Position numbers and translations under genes: made by a program
Assembly: GCF_008017535.1 (NCBI RefSeq)
Contig: NZ_VRUA01000001.1
Span: 1 to 64,000, forward strand
DNA from: Ottowia flava
GTDB taxonomy: Bacteria > Pseudomonadota > Gammaproteobacteria > Burkholderiales > Burkholderiaceae_C
Direction of reading: 5' to 3'
Length of the DNA: 64,000 nucleotides
The notes under the pieces: generated by a model
The model's input: the letters and a program-made list of their open reading frames with translations, nothing else
What the model was told of the DNA's origin: nothing
Database searches by the model: none
Shown here: piece after piece, positions 9,228 to 21,000 of the stretch
Position numbering within the stretch: position 1 is the first letter of the stretch
Layout of the letters: every line of letters begins with the position of its first letter

Positions 9228-10144
9228 TGCGCGCCGCCGGCGCCCAGCGCCTCGGCCACGCGCTGGCCCAGGGCTTCGGCCTCGGCCAGGGTGGCGACGT
9301 CGCCTTCGGCCTCGGCGCGCACCAGTTGCGGCGCGCCTTCCGGGTCGCCCCAGGCGCCGCGCAGGTGCAGGCGCTGCCCACTGAGCGTGGCGTGCGCCGC
9401 CAGCGGCATGGAGCAGCTGCCGCCCAGGGCGCGGCTGACGGCGCGCTCGGCCGCCACCGCCAGCCAGGTCGGCCTGTCGACCAGCGGCGCCAGCGCCTCG
9501 GCCACGTCGCTGCGGTCGGCGCGGATCTCGATGCCCAGCGCACCCTGCCCGGCCGCGGGCAGCATCTCGTCGGTGCTGAAGATGTGGCGGATGCGGTCGC
9601 CCTGGCCCAGGCGCTTCAGCCCCGCAGCGGCCAGCACGATGCCAGCGTACTGCCCTTCGTCCAGCTTGCGCAGACGGGTGTCGAGGTTGCCACGCAGCGG
9701 CTCGATGCGGACATCGTTGCGCTCCAACTTCGATAGCGCCTCGCGCAGCAGTACCGTGCGCCGCAGGCTAGATGTACCAATGACGGCACCCTGCGGCAAA
9801 TCGGCCAGACCGGCACAGCCGGCCGACACCCAGGCGTCGCGCGGGTCTTCGCGCTGCATGACACAGGCCAGGGCAAAGCCTTCGGGCAGCTCCATCGGCA
9901 CGTCTTTGAGCGAATGCACGGCCAGCTGGGCGCGGCCTTCCTGCAGCGCGGTTTCCAGCTCCTTGACGAACAGGCCTTTGCCACCGACCTTGCTCAGCGT
10001 GCGGTCCAGGATCTGGTCGCCGCGCGTGGTCATGCCCAGCAGGTCAACGCTGTGGCCGCGCGCGCCCAGCAGCGCCTGCACATGCTCGGCCTGCCACAGG
10101 GCAAGGCGGCTTTCACGGGTGGCAATGGTCAGCAGCAGGGGCAT
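9224..10144 (-). CDS. hemC: Hydroxymethylbilane synthase (porphobilinogen deaminase)
   Basis: Polymerises four porphobilinogen units into hydroxymethylbilane in the cytoplasm. 306 residues from the chosen ATG, which gives the family N-terminus [17 protein letters not shown]; an upstream in-frame ATG at 10252 would add 36 residues unlike the family. The catalytic aspartate is D81 in HSLKDVP. The dipyrromethane cofactor cysteine is C244 in GGSCSMP. The stop overlaps the hemD start. No clear Shine-Dalgarno sequence is visible. Confidence 0.93.
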   Translation of the reverse strand: MPLLLTIATRESRLALWQAEHVQALLGARGHSVDLLGMTTRGDQILDRTLSKVGGKGLFVKELETALQEGRAQLAVHSLKDVPMELPEGFALACVMQREDPRDAWVSAGCAGLADLPQGAVIGTSSLRRTVLLREALSKLERNDVRIEPLRGNLDTRLRKLDEGQYAGIVLAAAGLKRLGQGDRIRHIFSTDEMLPAAGQGALGIEIRADRSDVAEALAPLVDRPTWLAVAAERAVSRALGGSCSMPLAAHATLSGQRLHLRGAWGDPEGAPQLVRAEAEGDVATLAEAEALGQRVAEALGAGGAH

Positions 10145-10294
10145 AGCGAAACGGCTCGGTTCATCAATTGGCGAAGCTCGCAATGGTACCCGCCGACATG
10201 TGCGGCCCGCCTTGCGACAGCGCAGGAAGTGGGCAGCCAGTGGGCGCAGCACGCCAGCGCCGCGGTGCCGGCCGGAACGCGGCCGGGCAGCGCC

Positions 10295-11041
10295 CTACTC
10301 GCCCAGCGATTCGCGCAACGCGGCCACCTGGCGGCGCGAGACCATCAGCACCTCGTCGATGCCGGCCAGGCGCACGGCCCAGCCGTCGCCCTCGACCGGG
10401 TCGTGCTGGCGCACCAGGGCGCGGATGGCGCCGCGGGCGACCAGCGCGTTGCGGTGGATGCGCACGAAGCGCGGCGGCAAGCGCTCGGCCAATTGGGCCA
10501 GGCTGTCGTCCAGCACATAGGTCGCAGCTGCCGTGCGCACGGTGATGTACTTGAGCTCCGCCTTGAAATAGAGCACCTCGCTCACCGGCACCCGCAGGGT
10601 GCGGCCCCGCTCGTGGATGACCAGCCATTGTTCTTCAGACAAATCGGGCTCTGGCCCTGCATGGACCTGCGCAAGCCGCTCCACTTTTTGAAGCGCCGCC
10701 TGCAGGCGCTCGCGCCGCACCGGCTTGGTGAGGTAGTCCACCGCGTCGATCTCGAAGGCCTTGACCGCGTGTTCGGCGTGGGCGGTGACGAAGACCACCG
10801 CCGGCGGCTGCGGCAGCCGCGCCAGCGTTTCAGCCAGCGTCATGCCATCGGTGCCTGGCATGTGGATGTCGAGCAGCACCAGGTCAAAGTGCGCCCGGCC
10901 CACCAGGGCCAAGGCCTGGGCGGCGCCGTCGGCCTCGCCCCCCACGGCGGCGGCGGGCGAATGGCAATCGCCCAGCAGCGTGCGCAGGCGCGCGCGCGCC
11001 AGAGGCTCGTCGTCGACGATCAACACGTTCAGGGCGGTCAT
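10295..11041 (-). CDS. algR: LytTR-family response regulator (AlgR-like)
   Basis: 248 residues. Receiver domain (1-120) with phospho-acceptor D58 in LVLLDIHMPG and the conserved lysine in YLTKPV. A LytTR DNA-binding domain follows (about 140-245; VRIHRNALVARGAI). The start MTALNVLIVDDEP matches the family; a longer open frame to 11311 is non-homologous. The order argH / algZ / algR / hemC / hemD is the same as around algR in Pseudomonas, which supports the name. There AlgR controls alginate, type IV pili and virulence; targets here are unknown. Confidence 0.88.
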   Translation of the reverse strand: MTALNVLIVDDEPLARARLRTLLGDCHSPAAAVGGEADGAAQALALVGRAHFDLVLLDIHMPGTDGMTLAETLARLPQPPAVVFVTAHAEHAVKAFEIDAVDYLTKPVRRERLQAALQKVERLAQVHAGPEPDLSEEQWLVIHERGRTLRVPVSEVLYFKAELKYITVRTAAATYVLDDSLAQLAERLPPRFVRIHRNALVARGAIRALVRQHDPVEGDGWAVRLAGIDEVLMVSRRQVAALRESLGE

Positions 11042-11171
11042 GGGGCGATCGTGGCGTTCACCGGGCCGCGCGTTACGGGGCAACATGCGCCCGAGTCTGC
11101 CCCAGCGGCAGCGGCCAGGCGCCTTGCACGGCCGTGGGCAGGTGCACTTCGCAAAGGGAGCGTGACCGGCT

Positions 11172-12230
11172 TCACGCGCGTGTCGCTTTCTCGGGCATAG
11201 GCACCTCGATCCGTGCCTGGTACACCCCATCGACCAGCGCGGTGCGAAAGCCACCGTGCAGGTCGTGCAGAAGCTTGAGGCGCGAACGCACGTTAGCCAG
11301 CGCAATGCCATGGCCAGCGGCGCCCTGCCCTGCTGGCACGGTGTTGGTCACCTTGATCAGCGCAATCGGCCCGCGCAGCTGGGTCGACACGCGCAGCTGC
11401 GCACCGTGGGGGCTCGGCTCGACGCCATGCTTGACGGCGTTTTCGACGAGCGGCTGCAGGATCAGGGGCGGTAGGCGCGCGTCATTCACGCGATCATCAA
11501 GCGCCCATTCGATCCGCAGGCGCCGCCCGAAACGCACCTGTTCGATCTCGAGGTAGCGCCGTGCCAGCTCGATTTCCTGCCCGACCGTGGAGCTGCCCTC
11601 CTGATCGGTCAGGGCGTGGCGAAACAGGTCGGCCAGGTCTTCCAGGATCAATTCCGCCTTGGCCGGCTCGGCGCGCACCAGCGCGATCGCGCTGTTGAGC
11701 GTGTTGAACAGGAAGTGCGGGCGGATGCGCGACTGCAGTTCTGCTAGCCGCGCCGTGGTCGCCGCAGGTGTGCGACCGCGCACGCGCCACACCAGCGCCG
11801 CCACCAACCCGGCCGCCAGCAGCGCGCCGGTGCAGGTGCTGGCCAGCCACGGCGGCGAGCCGGTCACCCGCAGCAGCGCCAGCATCGCACACGCGTACAG
11901 CCCGGCGAGCCCGCCCAAAGCCACGCCAGCCGTCATCTGCCCCACCTCGCTCAGCCGCGCCAGAGGGCGCTTGAGCGCGCAGCCGACGATCAGCCAGAGC
12001 AAGGTCGCAGGCAAGACACCTGCGGTGAGCAGCGATACCCGCGTCAGCCAGTCGGCGGCGCTGTCGGCCGCGTACATGACGGCGACGGCCACCACCACCT
12101 CGACATAGAGCACCGCACGCAGCACCACGCCGACCTGGCAGGCGTCAAACACCAACGCAGGCGCGGCCGGTGCCGGCGGTCGGCGGCGGGCGCGTTCAAC
12201 GAAGGTCGATAGAATTTGGGAATCGTCCAT
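11172..12230 (-). CDS. algZ: AlgZ/FimS-like sensor histidine kinase (LytS-type)
   Basis: 352 residues. Four to five predicted membrane helices (about 38-56, 66-88, 100-122, 130-150) precede a His_kinase domain (PF06580) with phospho-histidine H172 in IRPHFLFNTLNS, and an ATPase domain with N264 in PLVENAVKHG and a glycine loop GHGIALANVRSRL. No periplasmic sensor domain is seen, as in AlgZ/FimS. It is the presumed partner of the AlgR-like regulator 130 bases downstream. The ATG at 12230 gives MDDSQILSTF; the longer frame runs into the argH promoter region. Confidence 0.85.
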   Translation of the reverse strand: MDDSQILSTFVERARRRPPAPAAPALVFDACQVGVVLRAVLYVEVVVAVAVMYAADSAADWLTRVSLLTAGVLPATLLWLIVGCALKRPLARLSEVGQMTAGVALGGLAGLYACAMLALLRVTGSPPWLASTCTGALLAAGLVAALVWRVRGRTPAATTARLAELQSRIRPHFLFNTLNSAIALVRAEPAKAELILEDLADLFRHALTDQEGSSTVGQEIELARRYLEIEQVRFGRRLRIEWALDDRVNDARLPPLILQPLVENAVKHGVEPSPHGAQLRVSTQLRGPIALIKVTNTVPAGQGAAGHGIALANVRSRLKLLHDLHGGFRTALVDGVYQARIEVPMPEKATRA

Positions 12231-12348
12231 GGGTCCCGGCAGTGGCGCCTCAGTGTAGGCCGTGCACCTGCGCGTTGGTCCACCCAGGCGCGCCGCCCGT
12301 CGACTCGCCGTGCGGCTTGCCCGGCCTTTTATCCAGATCCCTCCACGC
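12231..12348. promoter_or_regulatory. Divergent intergenic region algZ / argH
   Basis: 118 bases between the two divergent start codons. It must carry both promoters, but no convincing boxes were picked out by eye. Confidence 0.4.
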
Positions 12349-13785
<1,437 letters not shown>

Positions 13786-13830
13786 TTTGTACTGCGCCAA
13801 AGCAGTAGGTAGTCAGCAGTAGGAAGTTCG

Positions 13831-14826
13831 ATGGACCCAGCCACAGCAGTTCCCCAGGTCGCGGTCGTCATCCCCAGCTACAAGGTCAAGCGGCACGTGA
13901 TGGACGTGATCGCGCGCATCGGCTCGGAGGTCTCCCGCATCTACGTCGTGGACGATCAATGCCCGGACGGCTCGGGTGAATTCGTTGAAGGCCAGAACAC
14001 CGATGACAGGGTCCGGGTGATCTTTCATGCCGAGAATCAGGGCGTGGGCGGCGCCGTCCTGTCCGGCTATCAGGCTGCCATCGATGAGGGCATGGACATC
14101 ATCGTGAAGATCGACGGCGACGGTCAGATGGACCCGGCGCTGTTGCCGCAGTTCATTGCGCCGCTGATCGCGGGCGACGCGGACTACGCCAAGGGCAACC
14201 GATTCTTCCATCTGGACGAACTTCACCAGATGCCGCGCACGCGGCAGTTCGGAAACGCCGTGCTCTCGTTCATGAGCAAATTTTCGACGGGCTACTGGAG
14301 TCTGTTCGATCCCACCAATGGGTACACGGCCATTCAAGCGCGTGTAGCCAGCCACCTGCCTTTCGACAAGGTTAGCCGTCGGTATTTTTTTGAAACTGAC
14401 ATGCTTTTTCGGCTCAACACCTTGCGAGCGCTGGTGGTCGACATTCCAATGGACGCCAACTACGGGGATGAGGAAAGCAATCTGAAAATCAAGAAAATTC
14501 TCCCTGAATTTCTCAAAAAGCACATCTCCAATTTTTTCCGTCGAATTTTCTATAACTATTATCTCCGCGATCTTTCTCTTGCATCGCTTGAATTACCCTT
14601 GGGCATCGCCATGGTCCTTTTTGGCCTAGTATTCGGTATTACGCATTGGATATCTGCTGTTCAAAACAACATCGCATCGACCGCGGGAACGGTCATGTTG
14701 GCAGCCCTGCCATTGATTCTAGGCGTGCAGCTTCTGTTGGCATTTTTGGGCGCCGACATTGCAAATCAACCGCAGAGGCCCATCTTTCGATCCCTTGCGA
14801 TCCGCAAAAAAACCGGTTTAAAATGA
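13831..14826 (+). CDS. Family 2 glycosyltransferase with C-terminal membrane helices (GtrB/dolichyl-phosphate sugar synthase-like)
   Basis: 331 residues. A GT-A nucleotide-sugar domain (about 8-235) begins VAVVIPSYK and has VVDDQCPDGSGE and the metal-binding KIDGDGQMDP. Two predicted membrane helices follow (about 250-273 and 285-310). This domain order matches GtrB/Dpm1-type enzymes that load a sugar onto undecaprenyl phosphate. RBS AGGAAG lies before the ATG. The stop overlaps the next ATG (ATGA). Codon use becomes AT-richer toward the 3' end, unlike the flanking argH and A2M genes, which suggests transfer. Confidence 0.82.
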   Translation: MDPATAVPQVAVVIPSYKVKRHVMDVIARIGSEVSRIYVVDDQCPDGSGEFVEGQNTDDRVRVIFHAENQGVGGAVLSGYQAAIDEGMDIIVKIDGDGQMDPALLPQFIAPLIAGDADYAKGNRFFHLDELHQMPRTRQFGNAVLSFMSKFSTGYWSLFDPTNGYTAIQARVASHLPFDKVSRRYFFETDMLFRLNTLRALVVDIPMDANYGDEESNLKIKKILPEFLKKHISNFFRRIFYNYYLRDLSLASLELPLGIAMVLFGLVFGITHWISAVQNNIASTAGTVMLAALPLILGVQLLLAFLGADIANQPQRPIFRSLAIRKKTGLK

Positions 14827-15176
14827 GCTTTTCAGTATATTTTTTGGGATTGATCTGCGTTCTGGGCATCGCGGCAGGTCAACTCATGTTCAAGTTGACC
14901 GCTAATGCGATCAACTCTGCCGGCACCCTATTCAGCCTTGCGCCGCTCGCCTGGTTTAGCGCCACCATCGCACTGTACGGCATTACCTCCATCGGCTGGG
15001 TTCTTGTCTTGAGAAATGCCGATCTTGGCAAGATTTATCCGATGATGGCTCTGGCATTTGTCTTGGTCCCACTGGCGAGCCATATTATGTTTGGCGAACA
15101 ATTCCCTAAAGGTTTTTATCTCGGCACAGCATTCCTAATTGCTGGCCTGCTTATCATTTTTGCAAGCACAAAATAA
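14823..15176 (+). CDS. Small four-helix EamA/SMR-like membrane protein (possible lipid-sugar flippase subunit)
   Basis: 117 residues, four predicted membrane helices (about 4-20, 36-56, 66-86, 96-114). QLMFKLTANA near the start and GKIYPMMALAFVLVPLASH near the middle resemble the ArnE/ArnF and EamA half-transporters. Its ATG overlaps the glycosyltransferase stop, so the two are translationally coupled. From position and size it may flip the lipid-linked sugar made by the upstream enzyme, the role that GtrA has in Gtr systems; that is inference. Confidence 0.7.
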   Translation: MSFSVYFLGLICVLGIAAGQLMFKLTANAINSAGTLFSLAPLAWFSATIALYGITSIGWVLVLRNADLGKIYPMMALAFVLVPLASHIMFGEQFPKGFYLGTAFLIAGLLIIFASTK

Positions 15177-15203
15177 TTAAAACCTTCGACGAATGAGAAA
15201 AAA

Positions 15204-16628
15204 TTGACAGAGGCGCCGATCCACCACCTCAGCCCGCGCGGCTTGCGCCAATTGATCTTTTGGTGGATTGTCGCCATGCTGTGTGCGGCCTTGTTTATTC
15301 GATTGACTCCGCCCTTTCAATCGCCGGACGAGAACGTCCATTTGCTTAGGGCGGCGATGCTGGCCAACGGCCAGATCCTGCTGCAGCCTTCCACTGATCC
15401 CAATATTCGCGACAGCGGATTCGTCAACAACGACTTTGCCGATTTCGCAGAGTACGGCGCACGGTCGCGGCCCTTCTACGGAACAGAGCATGATAACGGT
15501 TCAGCTAGGTTTTCAGTGTCGAACATCGCGCAAAACCACGATTGGTCCGGAAAAATGGTATTGGCCAATGCAGGAGGCACTGGTTACTACACGCCATTCA
15601 TCTACATCCCACATGCCGCGGGGATTTGGATTTCAAACCAGCTGAACCTCAACTTATTGGCCAGCTACGAACTCACTCGGGCCCTTGTAGCGGGACTCTC
15701 GATTACTCTTGCATTTTTTGCCTGTAGTTTTTGGCGACCCAATGTGCTCGTCTTGATGCTGCTCTTGACGCCCATGTCGCTCTTTCAGTGGACCGCCCCC
15801 ACTGTCGATGGTCTGGCCGCGGCACTTTTACTGCTTTTGCTTGGCCTTTGGATCAAGCTCTTTACATCTCCAGACGGTTGCCGCCTGCGCGACGAAGTGT
15901 TTCTCTACGGGATCGTATTCATCCTTTGTACTACGCGCACGCACCTGCTCACCACGCTGATGATTCCTCTGTCCTTACTTTATCACCGCTTCACCTGGCG
16001 TCGGTTAGCAGCGCTGACAGCGTTGGTGGTGTGCGTTCTGGGCTGGCAAGTTTATGCCGCAAGCGTGTCCGGGCAAACATTTTTAAAACGGCATCATTCG
16101 ACCCAAGAAATCATTCTTCTCTATCTACAGAACCCTGGAGAGTTTTTTTCCGCATTATGGAGGACCTGGCACTTCGAGCCGCTCGCCAAGTTTGTCCAAC
16201 AAGGTTTTGTTGGCCTGCTGGGATGGTCGGATGCGCCGCTTTCGTCCACCAAAACAAGGAACATTTATGGCTTTCTGTATGCCGGTACCGTGGTGACGAT
16301 TTTGGCAGGTCTTCCTTGGAGAAAGGCTTACGACGGGATTCGTGCAAGCGGCATCGTGATGGCGATGTGCAGCGTATTGATTGCCTACTTCGCCCTGGCC
16401 GTCGGATTCAACACCTACCCTACGCTCTTGATCGACGGCATACAAGGCAGATACTTGATCCCTGTTGCAGTTTTGGCGGCTTGTTCCTTGGGGCCTATCA
16501 CGGCAGGAGTACGTCAATATAAGAGTTCTGAACTGGTGCTCTTGACACTTTTCATTCCCTACTCGGTCTATTCGCTGGTAGAGCTGTTGATGCGCTACTT
16601 CGGCACGTCACCGTTTGGACGCTATTGA
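15204..16628 (+). CDS. DUF2142-like polytopic membrane protein (putative sugar transferase)
   Basis: 474 residues, about ten predicted membrane helices. The first periplasmic loop has PPFQSPDENVHLLRA near 36-50, the signature I associate with DUF2142 membrane proteins, which sit in glycan clusters. The start is a TTG at 15204; no strong ribosome-binding site is visible. It follows the EamA-like gene by 27 bases. It is AT-richer than the chromosome around it. By analogy with three-gene Gtr cassettes it could be the specific enzyme that moves the lipid-linked sugar onto a periplasmic glycan. The substrate is unknown. Confidence 0.68.
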   Translation: MTEAPIHHLSPRGLRQLIFWWIVAMLCAALFIRLTPPFQSPDENVHLLRAAMLANGQILLQPSTDPNIRDSGFVNNDFADFAEYGARSRPFYGTEHDNGSARFSVSNIAQNHDWSGKMVLANAGGTGYYTPFIYIPHAAGIWISNQLNLNLLASYELTRALVAGLSITLAFFACSFWRPNVLVLMLLLTPMSLFQWTAPTVDGLAAALLLLLLGLWIKLFTSPDGCRLRDEVFLYGIVFILCTTRTHLLTTLMIPLSLLYHRFTWRRLAALTALVVCVLGWQVYAASVSGQTFLKRHHSTQEIILLYLQNPGEFFSALWRTWHFEPLAKFVQQGFVGLLGWSDAPLSSTKTRNIYGFLYAGTVVTILAGLPWRKAYDGIRASGIVMAMCSVLIAYFALAVGFNTYPTLLIDGIQGRYLIPVAVLAACSLGPITAGVRQYKSSELVLLTLFIPYSVYSLVELLMRYFGTSPFGRY

Positions 16629-16761
16629 GCTCAAAGCTGCACGCAAGGGCACTGCGTCTGGTTTAGGAGCAAAGTGGCCCAGCCCTCCCTGCACTTAGCG
16701 GCGATGTTCCGACTGTCCGACGTTATATTGCCATCGCGTGCCAACAATGCATGGCACCTTT

Positions 16762-18028
16762 GGGCACCTCTCAAAACCTCCCCATAGTTCCAGCAGACCC
16801 CAGACTGCGATAAATTGACCTCATGATCACCCCCCGCAGCGCCCTGAAGTTCGATCTATTCTCCGAAGCCTCACGCAAACGCAAGATCGACGAAGGGGGC
16901 GATCCGCTGCAGGTGATTGCTCAGCACATCGACTTCACCGCACTGGCTGCCTTGGTCGATGCCTTCACCCTGCGTGGCGATGGCCGCAAGGGCGGGCGGC
17001 CCGCCTATCCCACTGAGGTGATGGTGCGCATTCTGGTCTTGAAGCGCCTGTACAACCTCTCAGACGAGCAGATGGAGTACCAGTTGCTGGATCGTATGAG
17101 CTACCAGCGCTTTTGCCTGCTGCAAGACTGCATGAATGTCCCTGACCGCAACACCATCTGGCGCTTTGGCGAGCGCATTGGTGTGCAGGGGGCAACAGCC
17201 TTGCTGCAAGGGGTCGATGCCCAATTGCACCGCCATGGCTACATCGCCCGAGGCGGTCAAGCCATTGATGCCACCTTGGTGCCAGCGCCTCGTCAACGCA
17301 TCAGCAAGGATGAGCGTGAGCAACTCAATTCAGGCCAGAAGCCCGACTGGAGTGACACCAAGCGCCGCTACAAAGACACCGACGCCACCCACACCAAGAA
17401 ACATGGCAAGAGCTACTTTGGCTACAAGCTCAGCGTGAGCGTCGATCACAAACATGGCTTCATCCGGGGCGTTGTCACGGGCACCGCCAGCGAGCACGAT
17501 GGGCACCACTTTGACGAGGTGCTGGACCCGCACAACACCGGCAAAGAAGTGAACGCAGACAAAGCCTACCCCAGCGCACAGCGCCGGGAAATGCTCAGGG
17601 TTCTGGGCTTCAAAGACGGCATGCAACGCAAAGCCCAAGCGGGCAAGCCGCTCTCCGACTGCCAAAAGAGGCGCAACCAGCGCATCGCCAAGAAGCGGGC
17701 CAAGGTCGAGCATGTGTTTGCAGGCATCCGCCACATGGGGGGCAAGTTCGTGCGCTCGATTGGACAAGTCCGCGCATCAACAACGATGACCCTGATGGCC
17801 GCTTGCTACAACTTGAAGCGCCTGGCATCGTTCCTCGATCGCAAGGTGGATGCGTTCTACAAAGCCAAGCCCTCAAAGATGCAGATGCGTCTGAAGGCAG
17901 CGTAAGGCGCAAAGAGGGGGCCGAAAAGGCCTGAAATTGCGCAAAATTCAATCAAATCGCGGGATCTGTGTGGTTGAAGCCTCGCATTCTGAATTGGGCG
18001 GAAATTTATAGGGTTGTGAGAGCTTCCC
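16762..18028 (+). mobile_element. Complete IS5-family insertion sequence (1267 bp)
   Basis: The left end reads GGGCACCTCTCAAAACCTCC (16762-16781). The right end, read inward on the minus strand, is GGGAAGCTCTCACAACCCTA (18028-18009). These match at 14 of 20 positions. The element is flanked by a 4-bp direct repeat CTTT (16758-16761 and 18029-18032), the target-duplication size of the IS5 group. One transposase gene fills it. The right end is 13 bases from the ribosome-binding site of the alpha-2-macroglobulin gene. Confidence 0.82.
16823..17905 (+). CDS. IS5-family DDE transposase
   Basis: 360 residues. N-terminal DNA-binding region with GGRPAYPTEVMVRILVLKRL, then a DDE catalytic core with D149 (QAIDATLV), D246 (VNADKAYP) and E296 (KVEHVFAG), the last in the Y/R-containing region typical of IS5. 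The length is normal and no frameshift is seen, so the element may be mobile. It is transcribed toward the A2M gene, so read-through could feed that gene. Confidence 0.93.
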   Translation: MITPRSALKFDLFSEASRKRKIDEGGDPLQVIAQHIDFTALAALVDAFTLRGDGRKGGRPAYPTEVMVRILVLKRLYNLSDEQMEYQLLDRMSYQRFCLLQDCMNVPDRNTIWRFGERIGVQGATALLQGVDAQLHRHGYIARGGQAIDATLVPAPRQRISKDEREQLNSGQKPDWSDTKRRYKDTDATHTKKHGKSYFGYKLSVSVDHKHGFIRGVVTGTASEHDGHHFDEVLDPHNTGKEVNADKAYPSAQRREMLRVLGFKDGMQRKAQAGKPLSDCQKRRNQRIAKKRAKVEHVFAGIRHMGGKFVRSIGQVRASTTMTLMAACYNLKRLASFLDRKVDAFYKAKPSKMQMRLKAA

Positions 18029-18054
18029 CTTTAGTCAATTTGAGGAGTGTGTGC

Positions 18055-21000
18055 TTGATTCGGACATTCATCTCAAGCCGGCGCGCCGCGGGCATGGCCT
18101 TTGTGTTTTTGCTGGGCGCGTCATCGGCTTCTGCTTTCACAACCACGTCCTTAACCCCCCAGGGCGAAGTCGCCTCCGTTCGCCAAGTGGTGGCCAAATT
18201 CAGCGACGACGTGGTCAAGTTCGGCGACCCCAAGGCGCCGGCGCCGTTCAGTGTCAGCTGCGACAATGCCGAGGCGTCCAAGGGGCAGGCGCGATGGAAC
18301 AGTGCGCGCGAATGGGTCTACGACTTTGCGGCCGACCTTCCGCCGGGCGTGCGCTGTCGGGTTGAACCGATTTCTGGGTTCAAATCGGCCTCTGGCGCAG
18401 TACTGACAAGCGCAAGCAGCTATCAATTTAATACTGGCGGTCCATTTGTTCAGCGCGTCACGCCGTCGACCTCGCAACCGATCGAAGAGGACCAGGTGTT
18501 CGTGCTGCGGCTCAACGGCGCCGCCACGACGGAAAGCCTGCAGAACAATCTGTGGTGTCAGGTCGACGGGTTAGGTGAGCAGGTGCCGGTGCGCATGGTG
18601 ACCGGCGAGCCGCGCACCGTGCTGCTCAAGGCCTTGCACATGCAGGTTGAGGCCGAGAAAGCGCCGGGTCGCTATGTGACGCTGTCCTGCAATCGCCGCC
18701 TGACACCCGCCAGCCGCGTGCAACTGGTGTACGGCAGAGGCGTCGCCACGCCCAGCGGCGTCATCAACCACGTGGAAAAGCGCTACGCCTTCAAGGTGCG
18801 TGAGCCCTTCACCGCCAGCATGACGTGCGAGCGCGAGAACGCGCAGGCGGCCTGCATGCCGATCCGTCCCATCACGCTGCGCTTCAGCGCACCGGTGCCT
18901 CGGCGCCTGGCTGGCGAGGTGCGCCTGCGCGCGGACAAGGCGGAGTACCGGCCGGTGTTTGACGAAAGCCTCGACGCCGATGCCCTGGTTGACGAAGTGC
19001 GCTTTCCGGCGCCGCTGCCCGAGCGCACCGCGCTCAAGCTGAGCCTGCCGCCCGACCTCAAGGACGCCAGCGGCCGCGCGCTGGCCAATGCCTCGGGCTT
19101 TCCGATGTCGCTCGCGACCGCCCCGCTGCCGCCGCTGGCCAAGTTCGCCGCCGCCCCGTTCGGCGTGGTCGAGCGCTTTGCCGAAGGCAAGAACAGCACG
19201 CCGCTGATGCCTGTGACGCTGCGCTATGTCGAGCCCGCACTGGCCGCCCAAGGCCTGCAGATCGGTCGCGTGCAACCGCAGAGCGACGCCGAGATCATTG
19301 CCTGGTTCACGCGGGTGCAGCGTTTTGACCAGTTCATGGTGCCGCGCAAGGTCGCGGCGGCCGAAGTGCGCCAGATGCTTCCCAAACCGGTCAGCGAGCC
19401 AACAGAGGACTACATCGAGGCGCGCAGCGTGTCGCTGCTGCAGGGCGCGCCGGATGTCCAGCGCCTTGCGCTGCCGCCTGCACCGGGTGGCAGCGAGCGG
19501 CCGTTTGAGGTGGTGGGCATCCCGCTCACGCCGGGCTTTCATGTGGTGGAGATTGCCTCGCAGCGCCTGGGCAGCTCGCTCTTGGATCCAAAGTATGGCG
19601 CCCAGCGCACGATGTATGTGCGCAGCTCTGCCCTGGTCACCAATTTGGGCGTGCATTTCAAGCTGGGGCGCGAGAACGCGCTGGCCTGGGTCACCACGCT
19701 GGACACCGGCAAGCCGGTGGCCGGCGCGGCGGTGCGCGTGTCTACCTGCGCCGGCAAGGAAGTGGCCACCGCCACCACCGACGCCAAGGGCATTGCCCGC
19801 TTCAAGGGGATTGCGGCCCAGGCGCCGCAATGCGGCCAGGACGGCGACTACGTCGGCGACTTCCAGCAGGCGTACTTCGTCAGCGCACGGGCCGACAACG
19901 CCGGTGCGCAGGACATGGCCTTCACCTGGTCGTCGTGGCAGAGCGGCATCGAGCCCTGGCGCTTCAATGTGCCCACCAACCGCGACGACCTGCCTAACCT
20001 GCGCGCCCACACGGTGTTCGACCGCAGCCTGCTGCGCGCCGGCGAAACGGTGTCGATGAAACACGTGCTGCGCACCGAAACCAGCGCCGGCTTCGGCCTG
20101 CCCAAGGCCAGCCCAGCCACGCTGGTCATCACCCACGTCGGCAGCGGACAGGAATTCACCCAGCCGCTTGCCTGGCGCGCCACCGCCAGCGGCGGGCGCA
20201 GCGCCGAAAGCACGATGGCCATCCCGCCTGCGGCCAAGCTCGGGGTCTACCAAGTCTCGCTGCGCACGCCCGCGCCCGCGCAGGGCGAAGCCGGCAACGA
20301 CATGCCGCAGGAGATCGCCACCGGCCAATTCCGCGTCGAGGAATTCCGCCTGCCGGTGCTTCAGGGCAGCGTTGGGCCACAGTCGAAGGAGCCGCTCGTA
20401 TCCGCCAGCAGCGTACCGACGCAGGTGCAGGTCAGCTATGTGTCGGGCGGGCCAGCCGGCGCGCTGCCGGTGCGCGTGTCGGCACTGACGCGCAACAAGA
20501 GCGTGAACTTCAAAGACTACGACGAATTCAGCTTTGAGCCGCCCCGACCTGCCGATACGCCCCAGGGCGGCGATGGCGAAGAAGAAAGCACCGCCCAGGA
20601 AGACCAGCAGGTGGTGGCCGACAAGCTGCCGCTCACGCTCGACCGCAATGGCCAGGGCCAGTTGACCATTCAGGGCCTCAAGCCCTCGCCACGCCCGCGC
20701 GATCTGTTGATCGAGGCCACGTTTGCGGACCCGAATGGCGAGATACAGACCCTGCGCGGCACGCGCACGCTGTGGCCGGCGTCGGTCGTCCCGGGCATCA
20801 AGGCCGAACGCTGGGCCTCGACCGAGCAGGCGGCCAAGCTGCACGCCGTCGCGCTCGACCTGCAGGGCAAGCCGATCGCCGGCGTCCCGCTGGACGTCAA
20901 GGCCGTGGCCCGCACCACCACCACCAGCCGCAAGCGCATGGTCGGCGGCTTCTACACCTACGACAACCGCACCGAAACCAAGGACCTGGGCACCGTCTGC

